From positions 28,354 through 92,353 of the forward strand of contig JACPSI010000017.1 of NCBI GenBank assembly GCA_016193365.1: 64,000 nucleotides of DNA. The letters run 5' to 3'. A program made the position numbers and the translations under genes. The notes beneath the pieces were generated by a model that worked only from the letters and a program-made list of their open reading frames with translations, searched no databases and had not been told where the DNA came from. This DNA is from Ignavibacteriales bacterium. Lineage in GTDB: Bacteria; Bacteroidota; Ignavibacteria; UBA10030. Below, in pieces: positions 18,396 through 28,618 of the stretch (position 1 is the first letter of the stretch; the number at the start of each line of letters is the position of its first letter).

Positions 18396-19910
18396 CTATT
18401 TTTTCTCGGCTTTTTTGAAGTCTCCAACGCCTTCCCACTTCATGAGTTCTACCTTCCCGTCGCTGTTCAGCGTAAACGTGATGAAGTCTTTATCCATTTT
18501 TTTGTCACGCCAGACAACTTGAAAAGCATCATAGTTCCAATGATCTACGTTGCCGACATAGGTTGGATAGAAACTGAAAACGAGCTTACCGCCTTCCATC
18601 GACACTTTTGTCTCCCCATACATCTCATGCTCATATGTTCCTGTGTAGGAATCCAGTGCGAGCGAAGGCTTCGTTCCCTGGACCCTCGCGTCGAGCTTCT
18701 TTTTCTCCTCAGCTTTGCCTTTTTCTTCCTGATCACGGAAGTTCTTCAGGAGAATCGCATTCCAATCCTTTTCCGGGGCTCCAAAATAATGATCTAAAAT
18801 CCGATAACCGATGGCTCCGTGCAATGGGCTTCGGGATGAGTTCAGTAGAATCACAAAACCGAGTTTTTCTTCCGGAACAAAAGCAACCCGGGCGCGCATG
18901 CCGTCGAGTGCACCGTCATGCTGGATCAATTTGCGGCCAAGATAGTCTCGCAACGTCCAACCCAATCCGTAGGATGCAAAGTGCATCGACGGCCAGAGTG
19001 CTTTCGTCGTGGAATCAAGCGGAATGATCGCCTGCGGTGATTGCATTTCCTCAACAACCTTTTCACTCAATATTTCTTTCCCGTTGAGCATTCCGTCGTT
19101 GAGATTCAGTCGGATCCAATGTGCATAATCCACCACATTTGAGTTGACAGTGCCTGCAGCACCGACATTATCGTAGTTCGGCCACTCGATAGGCTGGAAC
19201 CTATCGTCGATTTTCACGTGATGCGTTGCGACGTCAGTGAATTTTCGAAGGTCCTTGACACTTGTCGTTGTGGAAGTCATTCCCAGAGGCGTGAAGAGTC
19301 TTTCCTTCATAAATTCATCCCAGCTTTTGCCGCTCACCGCTTCAACCACTTCTCCCGCAGCGATATACATGATATTCTGATAGCCGTACCTGCTTCGGAG
19401 GCTCCATGCCGGTTTCAAATGCCGGACTCTGCGAATCACTTCTTCCCTGCTGTGAGGGGATTGATACCAGAGCAGATCTCCACGAGCAAGGCCCGAGCGG
19501 TGACACAGGAGGTCTCGAACTGTCAATTCACGTGTGACATAGGGGTCATAGAGTTGAAACCACGGAAGATGTTTCGTGACCGGGTCGTCCCATTTTACTT
19601 TTCCCTCGTCCACGAGCATACCGAGACACGCCGCAGCCATCGCTTTCGTTGTCGATGCGCACGCGAAAATTGTTTTTTCTGTTACCGGCGCAGATTCTCC
19701 CATCTTGCGGACACCGTATCCCTTTGCGAAAACGACCTTGTCGTCTTTTACGATTGCGATGGCCAGCCCCGGCGTTTCCCAGTCTCTCATCGCTTTGAGA
19801 ATGTATTCGTCGAGTCCTTTGATGGGAGCTTGCTGGCTCCGAACTGCCTGCGCGAGTACAAGCCACACAATGAATCCAAAGGTTACACGTCTCCTCAAGA
19901 AATTTCTCAT
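18396..19910 (-). CDS. serine hydrolase, class C beta-lactamase-related, with C-terminal DUF3471-like domain
   Basis: FACASTTKAMAAACLG (SxxK), RYGYQNIMYIAAGEVVE (YxN), HDGALDGM. Confidence 0.9.
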   Translation of the reverse strand: MRNFLRRRVTFGFIVWLVLAQAVRSQQAPIKGLDEYILKAMRDWETPGLAIAIVKDDKVVFAKGYGVRKMGESAPVTEKTIFACASTTKAMAAACLGMLVDEGKVKWDDPVTKHLPWFQLYDPYVTRELTVRDLLCHRSGLARGDLLWYQSPHSREEVIRRVRHLKPAWSLRSRYGYQNIMYIAAGEVVEAVSGKSWDEFMKERLFTPLGMTSTTTSVKDLRKFTDVATHHVKIDDRFQPIEWPNYDNVGAAGTVNSNVVDYAHWIRLNLNDGMLNGKEILSEKVVEEMQSPQAIIPLDSTTKALWPSMHFASYGLGWTLRDYLGRKLIQHDGALDGMRARVAFVPEEKLGFVILLNSSRSPLHGAIGYRILDHYFGAPEKDWNAILLKNFRDQEEKGKAEEKKKLDARVQGTKPSLALDSYTGTYEHEMYGETKVSMEGGKLVFSFYPTYVGNVDHWNYDAFQVVWRDKKMDKDFITFTLNSDGKVELMKWEGVGDFKKAEKK

Positions 19911-19932
19911 GACAACCTCCTTCATAAATTCA

Positions 19933-21195
19933 TCAGCTTAGATTTTCTTCAACTCTTACCAAACGTTTTGAGAGAAACACACATATTACTGTTGCGGAAA
20001 CGGCGAACGCGCCTACCCATCCAAAATTGTGCAGAGCGCGATCAGACCCGCTTACAATCACTAATCCTGCAACAAAAGACCCCAGCCCGGCGGACCAATG
20101 CTGAACCGAGGTGTTGAAACTCATGAAACTCCCGCGATTCTTCGACTCGACGCTTGCCGTAATCATTGCGAATGCGGGGACACCACGGCCTGAAGCCAGA
20201 ACGAAAAAGAACGCCGAGAACACGAGTACGAGTATCAACGGAAGCGGTGGAAGCACCGTCATTAAAAAAATCGGAACAGTGGACATGAACGCGAGGTAAA
20301 CAAAAACGCGTTGTTTACCGTACCGGTCGGCGAGCCTTCCAATATACCGGGAGCTAAAAAAAGTGCAAAATCCGCCCAATGCATACACGTACGTGAGCTC
20401 ACCCTCTTCCAGTCCAACATTATAAACCAGGTACGGGCTGATGAACGGAAACACGGTAAAACCTGCCAGCATCAGCATGATCATGAATGCATACACTTTA
20501 AGGTAGTTCTTGTTCTCGAGCATGAATTTTAGCGTCTCGAGCGGGTTTCGGACGATTGCCTGCGCAAGGTGGCCATGAATGGGAGGAACAACCTGGGATG
20601 CAATAAGAAGAATAAGTGCACTAATGCCGGCGAGAGACGTAAATGTCCAATGCCAGCCAAACTCTGTTGCAATATATAAGCCAATCGGCACGCCGATGAC
20701 CGTGGCAAGCGAGAACGACGACATGATAACACCCATTGCTGCCCCGCGCCTTTCGTAGGGTATGACATCCCCCACGATGGACAGAATGACGGACGCAAGA
20801 ACGCCTCCAAACGCTCCTGCCAATACCCTTGCCGCGATCAAAAGAATGTAATTCGGTGCAAGGGCACACATCCCGGTTCCGATCGCGAAGCCTGTATACA
20901 GAAAAAGAAGAGCTGTCCGGCGGTCAAACCGATCGACAAAGAAAGCTCCGAGCAATCCAAAAAACCCCGAGCTGAACGTATAGGAAGAGACGATAAGTCC
21001 GAATTCTTGTGAGCCAACTCCGAACACTCTCATGAACTGCGGGCCTAGGGGCATGATGATCACAAAGTCCAGAATGTTGGTAAACTGGATTGCCGCAAGA
21101 ACTGCTAACAGAAGGCGCTCTTTCCGGATGTTTGTTGCCGCCGGTGGCTGTGTCCGGGAGTCCGCTGCGTGCTGTGACTCGGCCATCGTTGACAT
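19933..21195 (-). CDS. MFS transporter
   Basis: 12-TM pattern, VDRFDRRTALLFLYTGFA, GRLADRYGKQRVFVY. Confidence 0.88.
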   Translation of the reverse strand: MSTMAESQHAADSRTQPPAATNIRKERLLLAVLAAIQFTNILDFVIIMPLGPQFMRVFGVGSQEFGLIVSSYTFSSGFFGLLGAFFVDRFDRRTALLFLYTGFAIGTGMCALAPNYILLIAARVLAGAFGGVLASVILSIVGDVIPYERRGAAMGVIMSSFSLATVIGVPIGLYIATEFGWHWTFTSLAGISALILLIASQVVPPIHGHLAQAIVRNPLETLKFMLENKNYLKVYAFMIMLMLAGFTVFPFISPYLVYNVGLEEGELTYVYALGGFCTFFSSRYIGRLADRYGKQRVFVYLAFMSTVPIFLMTVLPPLPLILVLVFSAFFFVLASGRGVPAFAMITASVESKNRGSFMSFNTSVQHWSAGLGSFVAGLVIVSGSDRALHNFGWVGAFAVSATVICVFLSKRLVRVEENLS

Positions 21196-22074
21196 TTATT
21201 GAAGCGGTATGGTGATGAGCACTTTGTTGCCGGGTGGAAAGAACTGAAGTTCAAGATACTCTCTGCTAATGGCAATACCACGGCCGTGATTATCAAAAAC
21301 TCTGATTTCATCCAGATTCAAGTACTTTTGCCAGTCGAAACCGGACCCCTGGTCCTCAATCAAAAGTGTGAGCTTTGTAGTATTTCGGTTCAACGTGACG
21401 CGCACGTACTTGCTCACGTTTTCAGGCAACTTGAGCCTCCGGTCAACATCAGCGCGCCATGTGCCGTTTGTCACGAGGGCAGTTTTATCGGCATAGGAAA
21501 TGCCAAGGTTACCGTGCTCAATGGCGTTAATCAACATCTCCGAAATGCCGAGCACGTTGTTTGGTGAGGGCGTGGCATTTGCCAGCCTTGATGCAAGATA
21601 CTCCGCCTCGCCGAGTGTTCGGACACGGAACTCGGCGTCATACAAGAAGCCAAACGGATTGTCTCCTTCTTTGATTTTCTGAATCAGAGATTTCTTGTAC
21701 TGCAAGTCGGAGACTGCCGCCTTCAGAATCGAAAGCATGATGTCTTTTTGAATGGGCTTTGTCAGATAGTAAAAGGCGCCGGCGTCAATCCCCTCCTTAA
21801 TGTCCTCCGGGCTCATCTTGGCAGTCTGCATGATGACAGGGATATTCTCGTAGCGGTCGTTTTGCTTCATCCATTTCAACAGATCAATGCCCGACATGCG
21901 CGGCATCGTCCAATCAAGAATAATGGCTGAGAATTCGTCGGGACGTACCTCGATGACCGCCTGCGCTTCAACTCCGTCAGAAGCGCCTTCGGCTTCATAG
22001 CCTTCACTCTGAAGAAAAAGTGAAGTCACTTGCACTATTCCCGGTTCGTCGTCGACTACAAGAATTTTATCCAT
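21196..22074 (-). CDS. response regulator (REC) fused to HATPase_c (RsbW/anti-sigma-like) domain
   Basis: ILVVDDEPGIVQV...ILDWTMPRMSG...TAK...TKP; then EMLINAIEHGNLGIS N-box and DQGSGFDW G-box; no HisKA seen. Confidence 0.85.
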   Translation of the reverse strand: MDKILVVDDEPGIVQVTSLFLQSEGYEAEGASDGVEAQAVIEVRPDEFSAIILDWTMPRMSGIDLLKWMKQNDRYENIPVIMQTAKMSPEDIKEGIDAGAFYYLTKPIQKDIMLSILKAAVSDLQYKKSLIQKIKEGDNPFGFLYDAEFRVRTLGEAEYLASRLANATPSPNNVLGISEMLINAIEHGNLGISYADKTALVTNGTWRADVDRRLKLPENVSKYVRVTLNRNTTKLTLLIEDQGSGFDWQKYLNLDEIRVFDNHGRGIAISREYLELQFFPPGNKVLITIPLQ

Positions 22075-22213
22075 GGTCAGATTCTGAAAACTGAGGCGAG
22101 GTGAAATGTAGGAAAATGAATTGTGAAAAACAGGAGAATTATTCGCTTCCCCTGACCGCGACCGAATTCTGATTTCGCAATTTTGTCTGCGTCGAGGAGA
22201 ATTCTCAGGGACT

Positions 22214-24523
22214 TCAAAAGAGATTTGCGACGGAGAGGGTTACAAACCAGTTTGAGGGTGCAGCAAAACGGCGGGTGCAATCCAATCGCAAGAGTCCGAA
22301 GATCCTGCTGATTCCTATTCCCGCCTCAGTATACCAACCGTTTGTGGTATTCACAGCAGGTTGAGAAAATGATCCTCGGCTCCATGAACGCGCGATCGTC
22401 CCCTGAACAATCAGCTCGATCCCATTCTTGTACAAGAAAGGGACGTCAAGGAGGAGGAATGGTGTGCTGCGGAAGTTGTGTTCGGCCGTGAGGAGCACAA
22501 ACCGGTCTCCGCTGAATTCTTTTAATCCTGCACCTCGTAGGACTCCAGGTGGCGCGTAGCTCAGAAGGGGGGAATCGAGAATGAACATACGTTGCGGCGG
22601 AAGGGCACCGGTGGATGTTCCGGCGGTAAGTTTGACATGAAACGAAGGAGGAAATAGGACTCGGGATAAGAATGTCGTAAAGCGATACTCGGATCGAACC
22701 AGGAGACGGGTAAAGTCATAATCGCCTGAGAACGAGGATGGAGAAAACTCCGCTTCACACTCAACGAAATCCCTCGAGATGATATTCAACAGGATGGGAT
22801 CCTGTCCATACCGCGCTTGGAAAGAAATGCTTCTCAAGGTTCCCTCCATCGCCGACGGATTGGTCCTGTAAAAATCCCCTTTGTAAAAGAGGCTGTAATT
22901 TGTCGTTTGAGTGGCGATTCTGTGTTCCTCAGCCCGGAATGCAGCGTCGATGCGCAGGAGACGAAGCGGCTTGAATGAGGCGAATACCTTCCACCCTCTT
23001 AGATAGTAATAATCCCTATAATCAACCTTCGACAGCAAAGTTGATAATGCGTTTGAGAAATCTGAATGGAAGTTCTCGTCAGGGAAATGGCCGATTCCAT
23101 GGAATCCCTCGAGGCCGAAGCTTACTGAACGTATGGAATCAAGGAAAACTTCAGTCCCGACATTCCATTTCCCCTTCCTGTCGGAGAATCCATATCCGAG
23201 CGAAGCAAACGTCCGGAGAAAGGAAGTTGTGCTGTCGAAATCAAGGTTGCCGCCAAGAAAGAGGCCTTCTACGCGGTTGAAGCGAAGGCTCGCGTATTTT
23301 AGGGTCGAAGCAGCTTCTCCAAGGGCAGTCAACGGCCCGCTTGGTTGAAACTGTCTCTGAAAGGTCTGCGTGCTGTCCAGTTTTTGGTAGGCCACTTGTT
23401 CTTCCTTTGTGAGCGGGAGGACTTCATGCCGTACCCAGAAGGAAGAATCGAATGATGATGCCTCAGCGCTGGTGGTTCGCCGCGGCTTTTTGAAGATGCT
23501 GTCGGGCAATTCGATGTTGATTTCGTAATCATAAATGGATGAGAGCGACTCAAACCCAATGCGCGGGAAGGTGACACCGGTAATTCCGATCTCTGCCGAA
23601 CCATTCAGCCGTATATCCACAGGCATCCAGAAGCGATTCTCGTACAACGAAAAATGTTGACTGTAGCGAAGCTGAATGTCGGTCACAAACGGCATAGCAA
23701 AAGACTCATTAGGACTCACTTCTACCCCGGCCAGCACAAACCGGTCGTCCACAACATCGAGAGACCCTCGAAAGAGAGGCATCATACGGCTTTTAGGGTT
23801 GAGTTGAATAGTAATCACTTTTGTGCCTGCCAACTCCCTGGTTTTCTCCAGTTTGAAATCATAGTAATCAAAAGCGTCGGGCGCCGTCGGGCCGACGAAA
23901 TTGAAACCGGCAAAGCGAATTTCGTCAAGATAGAAATTTACAATATTTCCGACACTTGCGATATTTGACGCTGCGGGGATATTGGCGGTTTGTCTTTTCT
24001 GCTTGATCACTTCTCTCAGAGTATCACCCTGCTGCCAGTAGCCAGTCGAATACGTTTCGGCAATACTTGCAATGGACGTGTCGCGCAAGATGGTCTGGCG
24101 CGTGAAAGCCTGGAACTGATATGTCTTCAATGATTTCATCCATCGGCTTTTGCTTTCAATCACGCGTCGCATGATTTGAATCGCAGGGTCTTCTCCCGAG
24201 ATGATGACCTCTGCCATCTGAATCGGCGCGGGCTGAAGTACAACATTGTATGCCGTGTTCCCTGCCGCCCTGATCCTGGCAGAGTCTGGCCGATATCCTA
24301 CGTAACTAAATGTGACAAGGTGTGAACCCGGCTCGAGCGAGATGCGGTACTCACCCTGGGCGTTCGAAATCGTTCCTTTTGACGTTCCGACAATCCTGAT
24401 CGCTGCGGCAACGAGCGGTTGTTTTGTTTCCGCATCACGAACAAAGCCGGAGAGCGTAAAAGTCTGTGCGACAACAGATTGGAAGGTTTGGAGGAAAAAT
24501 AAACATGAAGCGGAGAATCGCAT
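22214..24523 (-). CDS. outer-membrane protein with CarboxypepD_reg-like N-terminus and DUF5686-like region
   Basis: SGFVRDAETKQPLVAAAIRIVGTSKGTISNAQGEYRISLEPGSHLVTFSYVGY; MRRVIESKSRWMKSLKTYQFQAFTRQ. Confidence 0.85.
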   Translation of the reverse strand: MRFSASCLFFLQTFQSVVAQTFTLSGFVRDAETKQPLVAAAIRIVGTSKGTISNAQGEYRISLEPGSHLVTFSYVGYRPDSARIRAAGNTAYNVVLQPAPIQMAEVIISGEDPAIQIMRRVIESKSRWMKSLKTYQFQAFTRQTILRDTSIASIAETYSTGYWQQGDTLREVIKQKRQTANIPAASNIASVGNIVNFYLDEIRFAGFNFVGPTAPDAFDYYDFKLEKTRELAGTKVITIQLNPKSRMMPLFRGSLDVVDDRFVLAGVEVSPNESFAMPFVTDIQLRYSQHFSLYENRFWMPVDIRLNGSAEIGITGVTFPRIGFESLSSIYDYEINIELPDSIFKKPRRTTSAEASSFDSSFWVRHEVLPLTKEEQVAYQKLDSTQTFQRQFQPSGPLTALGEAASTLKYASLRFNRVEGLFLGGNLDFDSTTSFLRTFASLGYGFSDRKGKWNVGTEVFLDSIRSVSFGLEGFHGIGHFPDENFHSDFSNALSTLLSKVDYRDYYYLRGWKVFASFKPLRLLRIDAAFRAEEHRIATQTTNYSLFYKGDFYRTNPSAMEGTLRSISFQARYGQDPILLNIISRDFVECEAEFSPSSFSGDYDFTRLLVRSEYRFTTFLSRVLFPPSFHVKLTAGTSTGALPPQRMFILDSPLLSYAPPGVLRGAGLKEFSGDRFVLLTAEHNFRSTPFLLLDVPFLYKNGIELIVQGTIARSWSRGSFSQPAVNTTNGWYTEAGIGISRIFGLLRLDCTRRFAAPSNWFVTLSVANLF

Positions 24524-24617
24524 TACACGAGATACCAGACTACATAAAGGACCTGCAAGGAACGGTGACCGCCACCAAGTGGCGGCGTTATCCGCGTTTC
24601 ATCACTCATTGGCGCAA

Positions 24618-24821
24618 CTAGCCTGCTTTTCGAACTTTCTCAAAAGTATGAACGACCTTTTGGTTTCCGCCTATGAGTTTAGCAACGATTGCAACGTCTC
24701 CATCCAATTGAGCAAGCCTGTCTTTCGCTTCCTTTACTGCTTCGCTTTCCGAATCATAAACCGCAGTAAAAAGGTTTTTAGGGACATCGAGGGTTTTCGT
24801 GACGAGAATTCGGTATTTCAT
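24618..24821 (-). CDS. small conserved-looking protein of unknown function (67 aa)
   Basis: MKYRILVTKTLDVPKNLFTAVYDSESEAVKEAKDRLAQLDGDVAIVAKLIGG; sits in gene-sized gap with correct strand. Confidence 0.55.
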   Translation of the reverse strand: MKYRILVTKTLDVPKNLFTAVYDSESEAVKEAKDRLAQLDGDVAIVAKLIGGNQKVVHTFEKVRKAG

Positions 24822-24846
24822 TGCGCTCCTGTTTTGGTTGTTGATT

Positions 24847-26562
24847 CTACTTTTGAAACATAATCTTCCCCCCGACGATGGTATACTCTATGTGCGCAGA
24901 GGGAATTTCATCTTCTGGAATTGTCATAATGTCTTTTGAAAGAACTGTCATGTCTGCAAGTTTGCCCGGAGTTAATGACCCCTTGATATTCTCTTCAAAT
25001 GCTCCATACGCCGCATTCAGCGTATACGATTTCAGCGCCTCCTCCCGGCTCATTTTTTGACCGCCGTAGAAAACGGAACCGTCTTTGAGTTTTCTTGTCA
25101 CCGAGGCGTAAAAGCTCGCAAGAGGGTCAACATCTTCCACGGGGGCATCTGTGCCGTTCAGAATGACAGCGCCCGTCTTCATCAGCTTTTGCCAGACGTA
25201 TGCTCCTTCCTCAGCGCGCTGAGCACCCAGTCGAGCAATGACATAAGGCGCATCCGACGTGCAATGAATACCCTGCATCGAAGCGACAACGGCAAGTTTT
25301 CCAAACCTCGGAATGTCTTGGGTGCTGAGGTGCTGGGCATGCTCAACTCTCCACCGGAGCTCCTTTTTATTTGGATATTGCCCAAAAACCTGCTCAAAGA
25401 TGTTCAGTGTCTCTCTGTTTGCTCTGTCGCCGATTGCGTGCACGCAAAACTGGTAGTCATGTTCGATTGCGAGTTTTGCTGTCATCATCATTTCCGGGAC
25501 GGGGATGGTGTTGAGTCCTGTACTTGACGGCGAGTCCGTGTATGGTTCCAACAGCCAGGCACCCCTCGAGCCTAATGCCCCGTCAATAGACTTCTTGATT
25601 GCTCGAACGGTTAATCGGTTGTCGCCATAGCCAATCATCTTGTATTGTGCCAAATTCTTGGCGAGCAGGTCATTACTTTCTCGAATCATGACCCACAGCC
25701 GGAGGCGCAGATTTCCTTCGTCAACGAATTTTTTGAGAAGGTCAATTATGCCAAACGAAGAGCCTGCGTCCTGGAAACTTGTGATACCTTTCGAGAGACA
25801 CTCCTGCATCGCAAGCTCGATTTCCCTGCGGTCCATCGTTTCCTTTTCCTCGGGCGACCTTTTTGACCGTGCCTCTGCAAGCGCTCGCCGCACCAGGCCC
25901 TGTGCAGTTTCTCTCAGAACACCGGCCGGATTCCCTTCTTTGTCTTTGAGAATCTCGCCTCCAACAGGATTCTTCGTGGACTTTGTAATCCCCGAAATCT
26001 CGAGAGCTTTCCCGTTTACAAACGATGCGTGTCCACTCGCATGTGTGAGTATTATTGGATTATTCGGCGAAACTTTGCTCAGAGATTCATGAAGGGGAAA
26101 TCCTTCCACATGTGGCCCCGGACGCTTGTCCCATTTTTCCTGATGCCACCCTCTTCCAAGAATCCAGTCACCGGGTTTGGCCTGTTTGACAGCAGCGGCA
26201 ACCATTTCAACGACCTCGTCCCAATTCTTCACCTTCATCAGGTCGAGGTTCATTTTCGAAGCACCAATCCCGGTAAAATGTCCATGCCCTTCAATGAATC
26301 CGGGCACAACGAGCTTGCCGCCGAGGTCAATGACGTGTGTTCGATCGCCTACATACTGTTCTATCTCTTTGTTCGAGCCAACGGCAACAATCGCATCTCC
26401 TCGAACTGCAATCGCCTGTGCAACCGGGTTCTTTTCATCGACGGTGACAACTTTTCCGTTGCGGAGAACAAGGTCGGCGGGATCGACCTGCGGTGCGGCT
26501 CCAAACAACAGGACTCCCAGCACACTCAAAGACCTTAATGCAAGGCTCTGACGAATGCCCAT
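24847..26562 (-). CDS. amidohydrolase family protein (YtcJ-like)
   Basis: ADLVLRNGKVVTVDEKNPVAQAIAVRGDAIVAVG; VPGFIEGHGHF; DGALGSRGAWLLEPY; start could be 26592. Confidence 0.92.
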   Translation of the reverse strand: MGIRQSLALRSLSVLGVLLFGAAPQVDPADLVLRNGKVVTVDEKNPVAQAIAVRGDAIVAVGSNKEIEQYVGDRTHVIDLGGKLVVPGFIEGHGHFTGIGASKMNLDLMKVKNWDEVVEMVAAAVKQAKPGDWILGRGWHQEKWDKRPGPHVEGFPLHESLSKVSPNNPIILTHASGHASFVNGKALEISGITKSTKNPVGGEILKDKEGNPAGVLRETAQGLVRRALAEARSKRSPEEKETMDRREIELAMQECLSKGITSFQDAGSSFGIIDLLKKFVDEGNLRLRLWVMIRESNDLLAKNLAQYKMIGYGDNRLTVRAIKKSIDGALGSRGAWLLEPYTDSPSSTGLNTIPVPEMMMTAKLAIEHDYQFCVHAIGDRANRETLNIFEQVFGQYPNKKELRWRVEHAQHLSTQDIPRFGKLAVVASMQGIHCTSDAPYVIARLGAQRAEEGAYVWQKLMKTGAVILNGTDAPVEDVDPLASFYASVTRKLKDGSVFYGGQKMSREEALKSYTLNAAYGAFEENIKGSLTPGKLADMTVLSKDIMTIPEDEIPSAHIEYTIVGGKIMFQK

Positions 26563-26584
26563 TTTGCCTCTTGTATCGTTTTGA

Positions 26585-28618
26585 CTAACCATTTTTTGTC
26601 GTTGCCTCGAAAAGAATTTCTGCAACATCCTTCACTTGAACTTTCTCCGCCGCGTCTTTTGCCTTGACTCCATCTGTCATCATCGTCATACAGAACGGGC
26701 ACGCCGTGCCGATGACATCCGGCTTGAGGCTCAGTGCTTCTTCCGTTCGCTCAATATTCACCCGCTTCCCCTCCCGTTCTTCCATCCACATCCTACCGCC
26801 GCCAGCTCCGCAACAGAATCCCTTGCTTCGAGACCGCTGCATTTCAACAAGGTCAGTCCCGGGAACGGACTCGAGGACCTTTCTTGGCTGGTCATAGACA
26901 TCGTTGTAGCGCCCGAGATAGCACGAGTCATGGAACGTGATCGTTCTTGCTTCTTCTTTCGACACTTTGATTCGGCCTTCATTCAGAAGTTTCACCAGAA
27001 AATCAGTGTGGTGGACAACGTTGTAGGTTCCGCCGAACTGCGGGTATTCATTTCTAAGAGTGTTAAAGCAATGCGGACAGGAGGTCACGATCGTCTTCAC
27101 GCTGTAACGATTCATCGTTTGCACGTTTTCCTTCATGAGAATCTGCGCAAGATACTCGTTACCGATTCTCCGGGCCGGATCTCCCGTGCATTTTTCCTCT
27201 GTTCCGAGAATTGCGAATTTGATTCCTGCCTGCTGCATCAGGCTCGCAAACGCCTGGGTTACTTTCTTGTATCGGTTGTCATACGATCCCGCACATCCAA
27301 CCCAAAAGAGCACCTCTGCATCCTGGGCGTTCGCCATTGTTGGAATATTCATTCCGTCTGCCCAGTCAGCCCTCGCTGAAGCCGGAAAAGCCCACGGCGT
27401 AAAATTGTTTTCGAGGTTCTTGAACACCACTTGTACTTCAGGCGGAAAGTTTGATTCCATGAGCACGAGGCTGCGTCGCATTTCGACAATGGAATCGACA
27501 TGCTCGATGTTGACCGGGCATTCCTGGACACACGCCATGCATGTCGTGCATGCAAAGAGCTCGTCGGCGGTGATATAATCATGGAGCAACGTCTTGTCCC
27601 CGGGCGATTTTTCCTCTTGCCGGCTTTTTTCCGATTCTCGTCCGCCATCCAATATCATTGTTCCTTTTTCCTCAAGCCTTCTGCGAATGTCAACAATGAT
27701 CTTTTTTGGCGAAAGGATTTTACCTGTCGCGTTTGCGGGACACGCCGCAGTGCACCTGCCGCATTCGGTGCACGTGTAGCCATCCAGCAGTTGCTTCCAC
27801 GTGAGATCCTCGATATCGCTAGCGCCGAATCTTTCCACGCCCTCGGCTTCGAGGTTGATTGGCTTTAACGCACCCCTCGGTTGGAGAGAGGTAAAATACA
27901 CGTTAGGTACTGATGTCAAAACGTGAAGATGCTTTGAATACGGCAGATAATTCAGAAAGCCTAGCACGAGCAGAATGTGAATCCACCAAAAAACGTCGCC
28001 AAGAACCTCAACCGTTGTGCCGTCAAAGGACAAAAACAGGGGCATGAGTTCACCCGAGAGAAAGCGCGCCTGAGCAAGATCCGGATCCCCAAGAAGCATT
28101 CGTGTCGCGTTTTGTCCAAGCATGCTGAGGCAAATGAGCATGATAGCGACAAGGATTGCCGTCGCGTCTATTTGGCCGTGACGGTCAACCTGAAGCCGCT
28201 TCGGTTTTGTAACATATCTGCGATAGAGCGCAACTAGGACGGAAAGAACCACGAGCCCTGCAAAAAGATCCTGGAAAAACGCAATGAGCTCATACGTGCT
28301 CACACCGATGAAGAGCAAGGAGAAACCGGGAATAAGACCTTCGCCGATGGATTCAATCACAGCTGTCAGGAGAATGATAAAGCCCCAATAAATAAAGAAG
28401 TGCAACATTCCGGCGAGGGGCTCTCTCATTAATTTTGACTGGGCAAACGCAACGACCAAAACATTTTTCAGCCGTTCGCCAATGTTGTCAAAACGATTTT
28501 CAGGCTTCCCGAGTTGGAGATGAAGAATGAGGCGGCGAACGCCGTAGAAGAAAAATCCGAGAGAGGCTGCGAAAATGAAAAGAAAGACGATATTCCTGGT
28601 TGTCATGACGGCAGGCAC
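26585..28618 (-). CDS. membrane (Fe-S)-binding protein: NarI-like TM domain + 2x[4Fe-4S] + two CCG (HdrD-like) domains
   Basis: CTECGRCTAACPANATGK; CTTCMACVQECPVNIEHVD; CPHCFNTLRNEYPQFGG; GFCCGAGGGRMWMEE. Confidence 0.9.
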   Translation of the reverse strand: MPAVMTTRNIVFLFIFAASLGFFFYGVRRLILHLQLGKPENRFDNIGERLKNVLVVAFAQSKLMREPLAGMLHFFIYWGFIILLTAVIESIGEGLIPGFSLLFIGVSTYELIAFFQDLFAGLVVLSVLVALYRRYVTKPKRLQVDRHGQIDATAILVAIMLICLSMLGQNATRMLLGDPDLAQARFLSGELMPLFLSFDGTTVEVLGDVFWWIHILLVLGFLNYLPYSKHLHVLTSVPNVYFTSLQPRGALKPINLEAEGVERFGASDIEDLTWKQLLDGYTCTECGRCTAACPANATGKILSPKKIIVDIRRRLEEKGTMILDGGRESEKSRQEEKSPGDKTLLHDYITADELFACTTCMACVQECPVNIEHVDSIVEMRRSLVLMESNFPPEVQVVFKNLENNFTPWAFPASARADWADGMNIPTMANAQDAEVLFWVGCAGSYDNRYKKVTQAFASLMQQAGIKFAILGTEEKCTGDPARRIGNEYLAQILMKENVQTMNRYSVKTIVTSCPHCFNTLRNEYPQFGGTYNVVHHTDFLVKLLNEGRIKVSKEEARTITFHDSCYLGRYNDVYDQPRKVLESVPGTDLVEMQRSRSKGFCCGAGGGRMWMEEREGKRVNIERTEEALSLKPDVIGTACPFCMTMMTDGVKAKDAAEKVQVKDVAEILFEATTKNG

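Noticed and set aside
19218-20117. 299-aa plus-strand ORF
   Set aside because: Antisense to the serine hydrolase and MFS genes; no recognisable domains.
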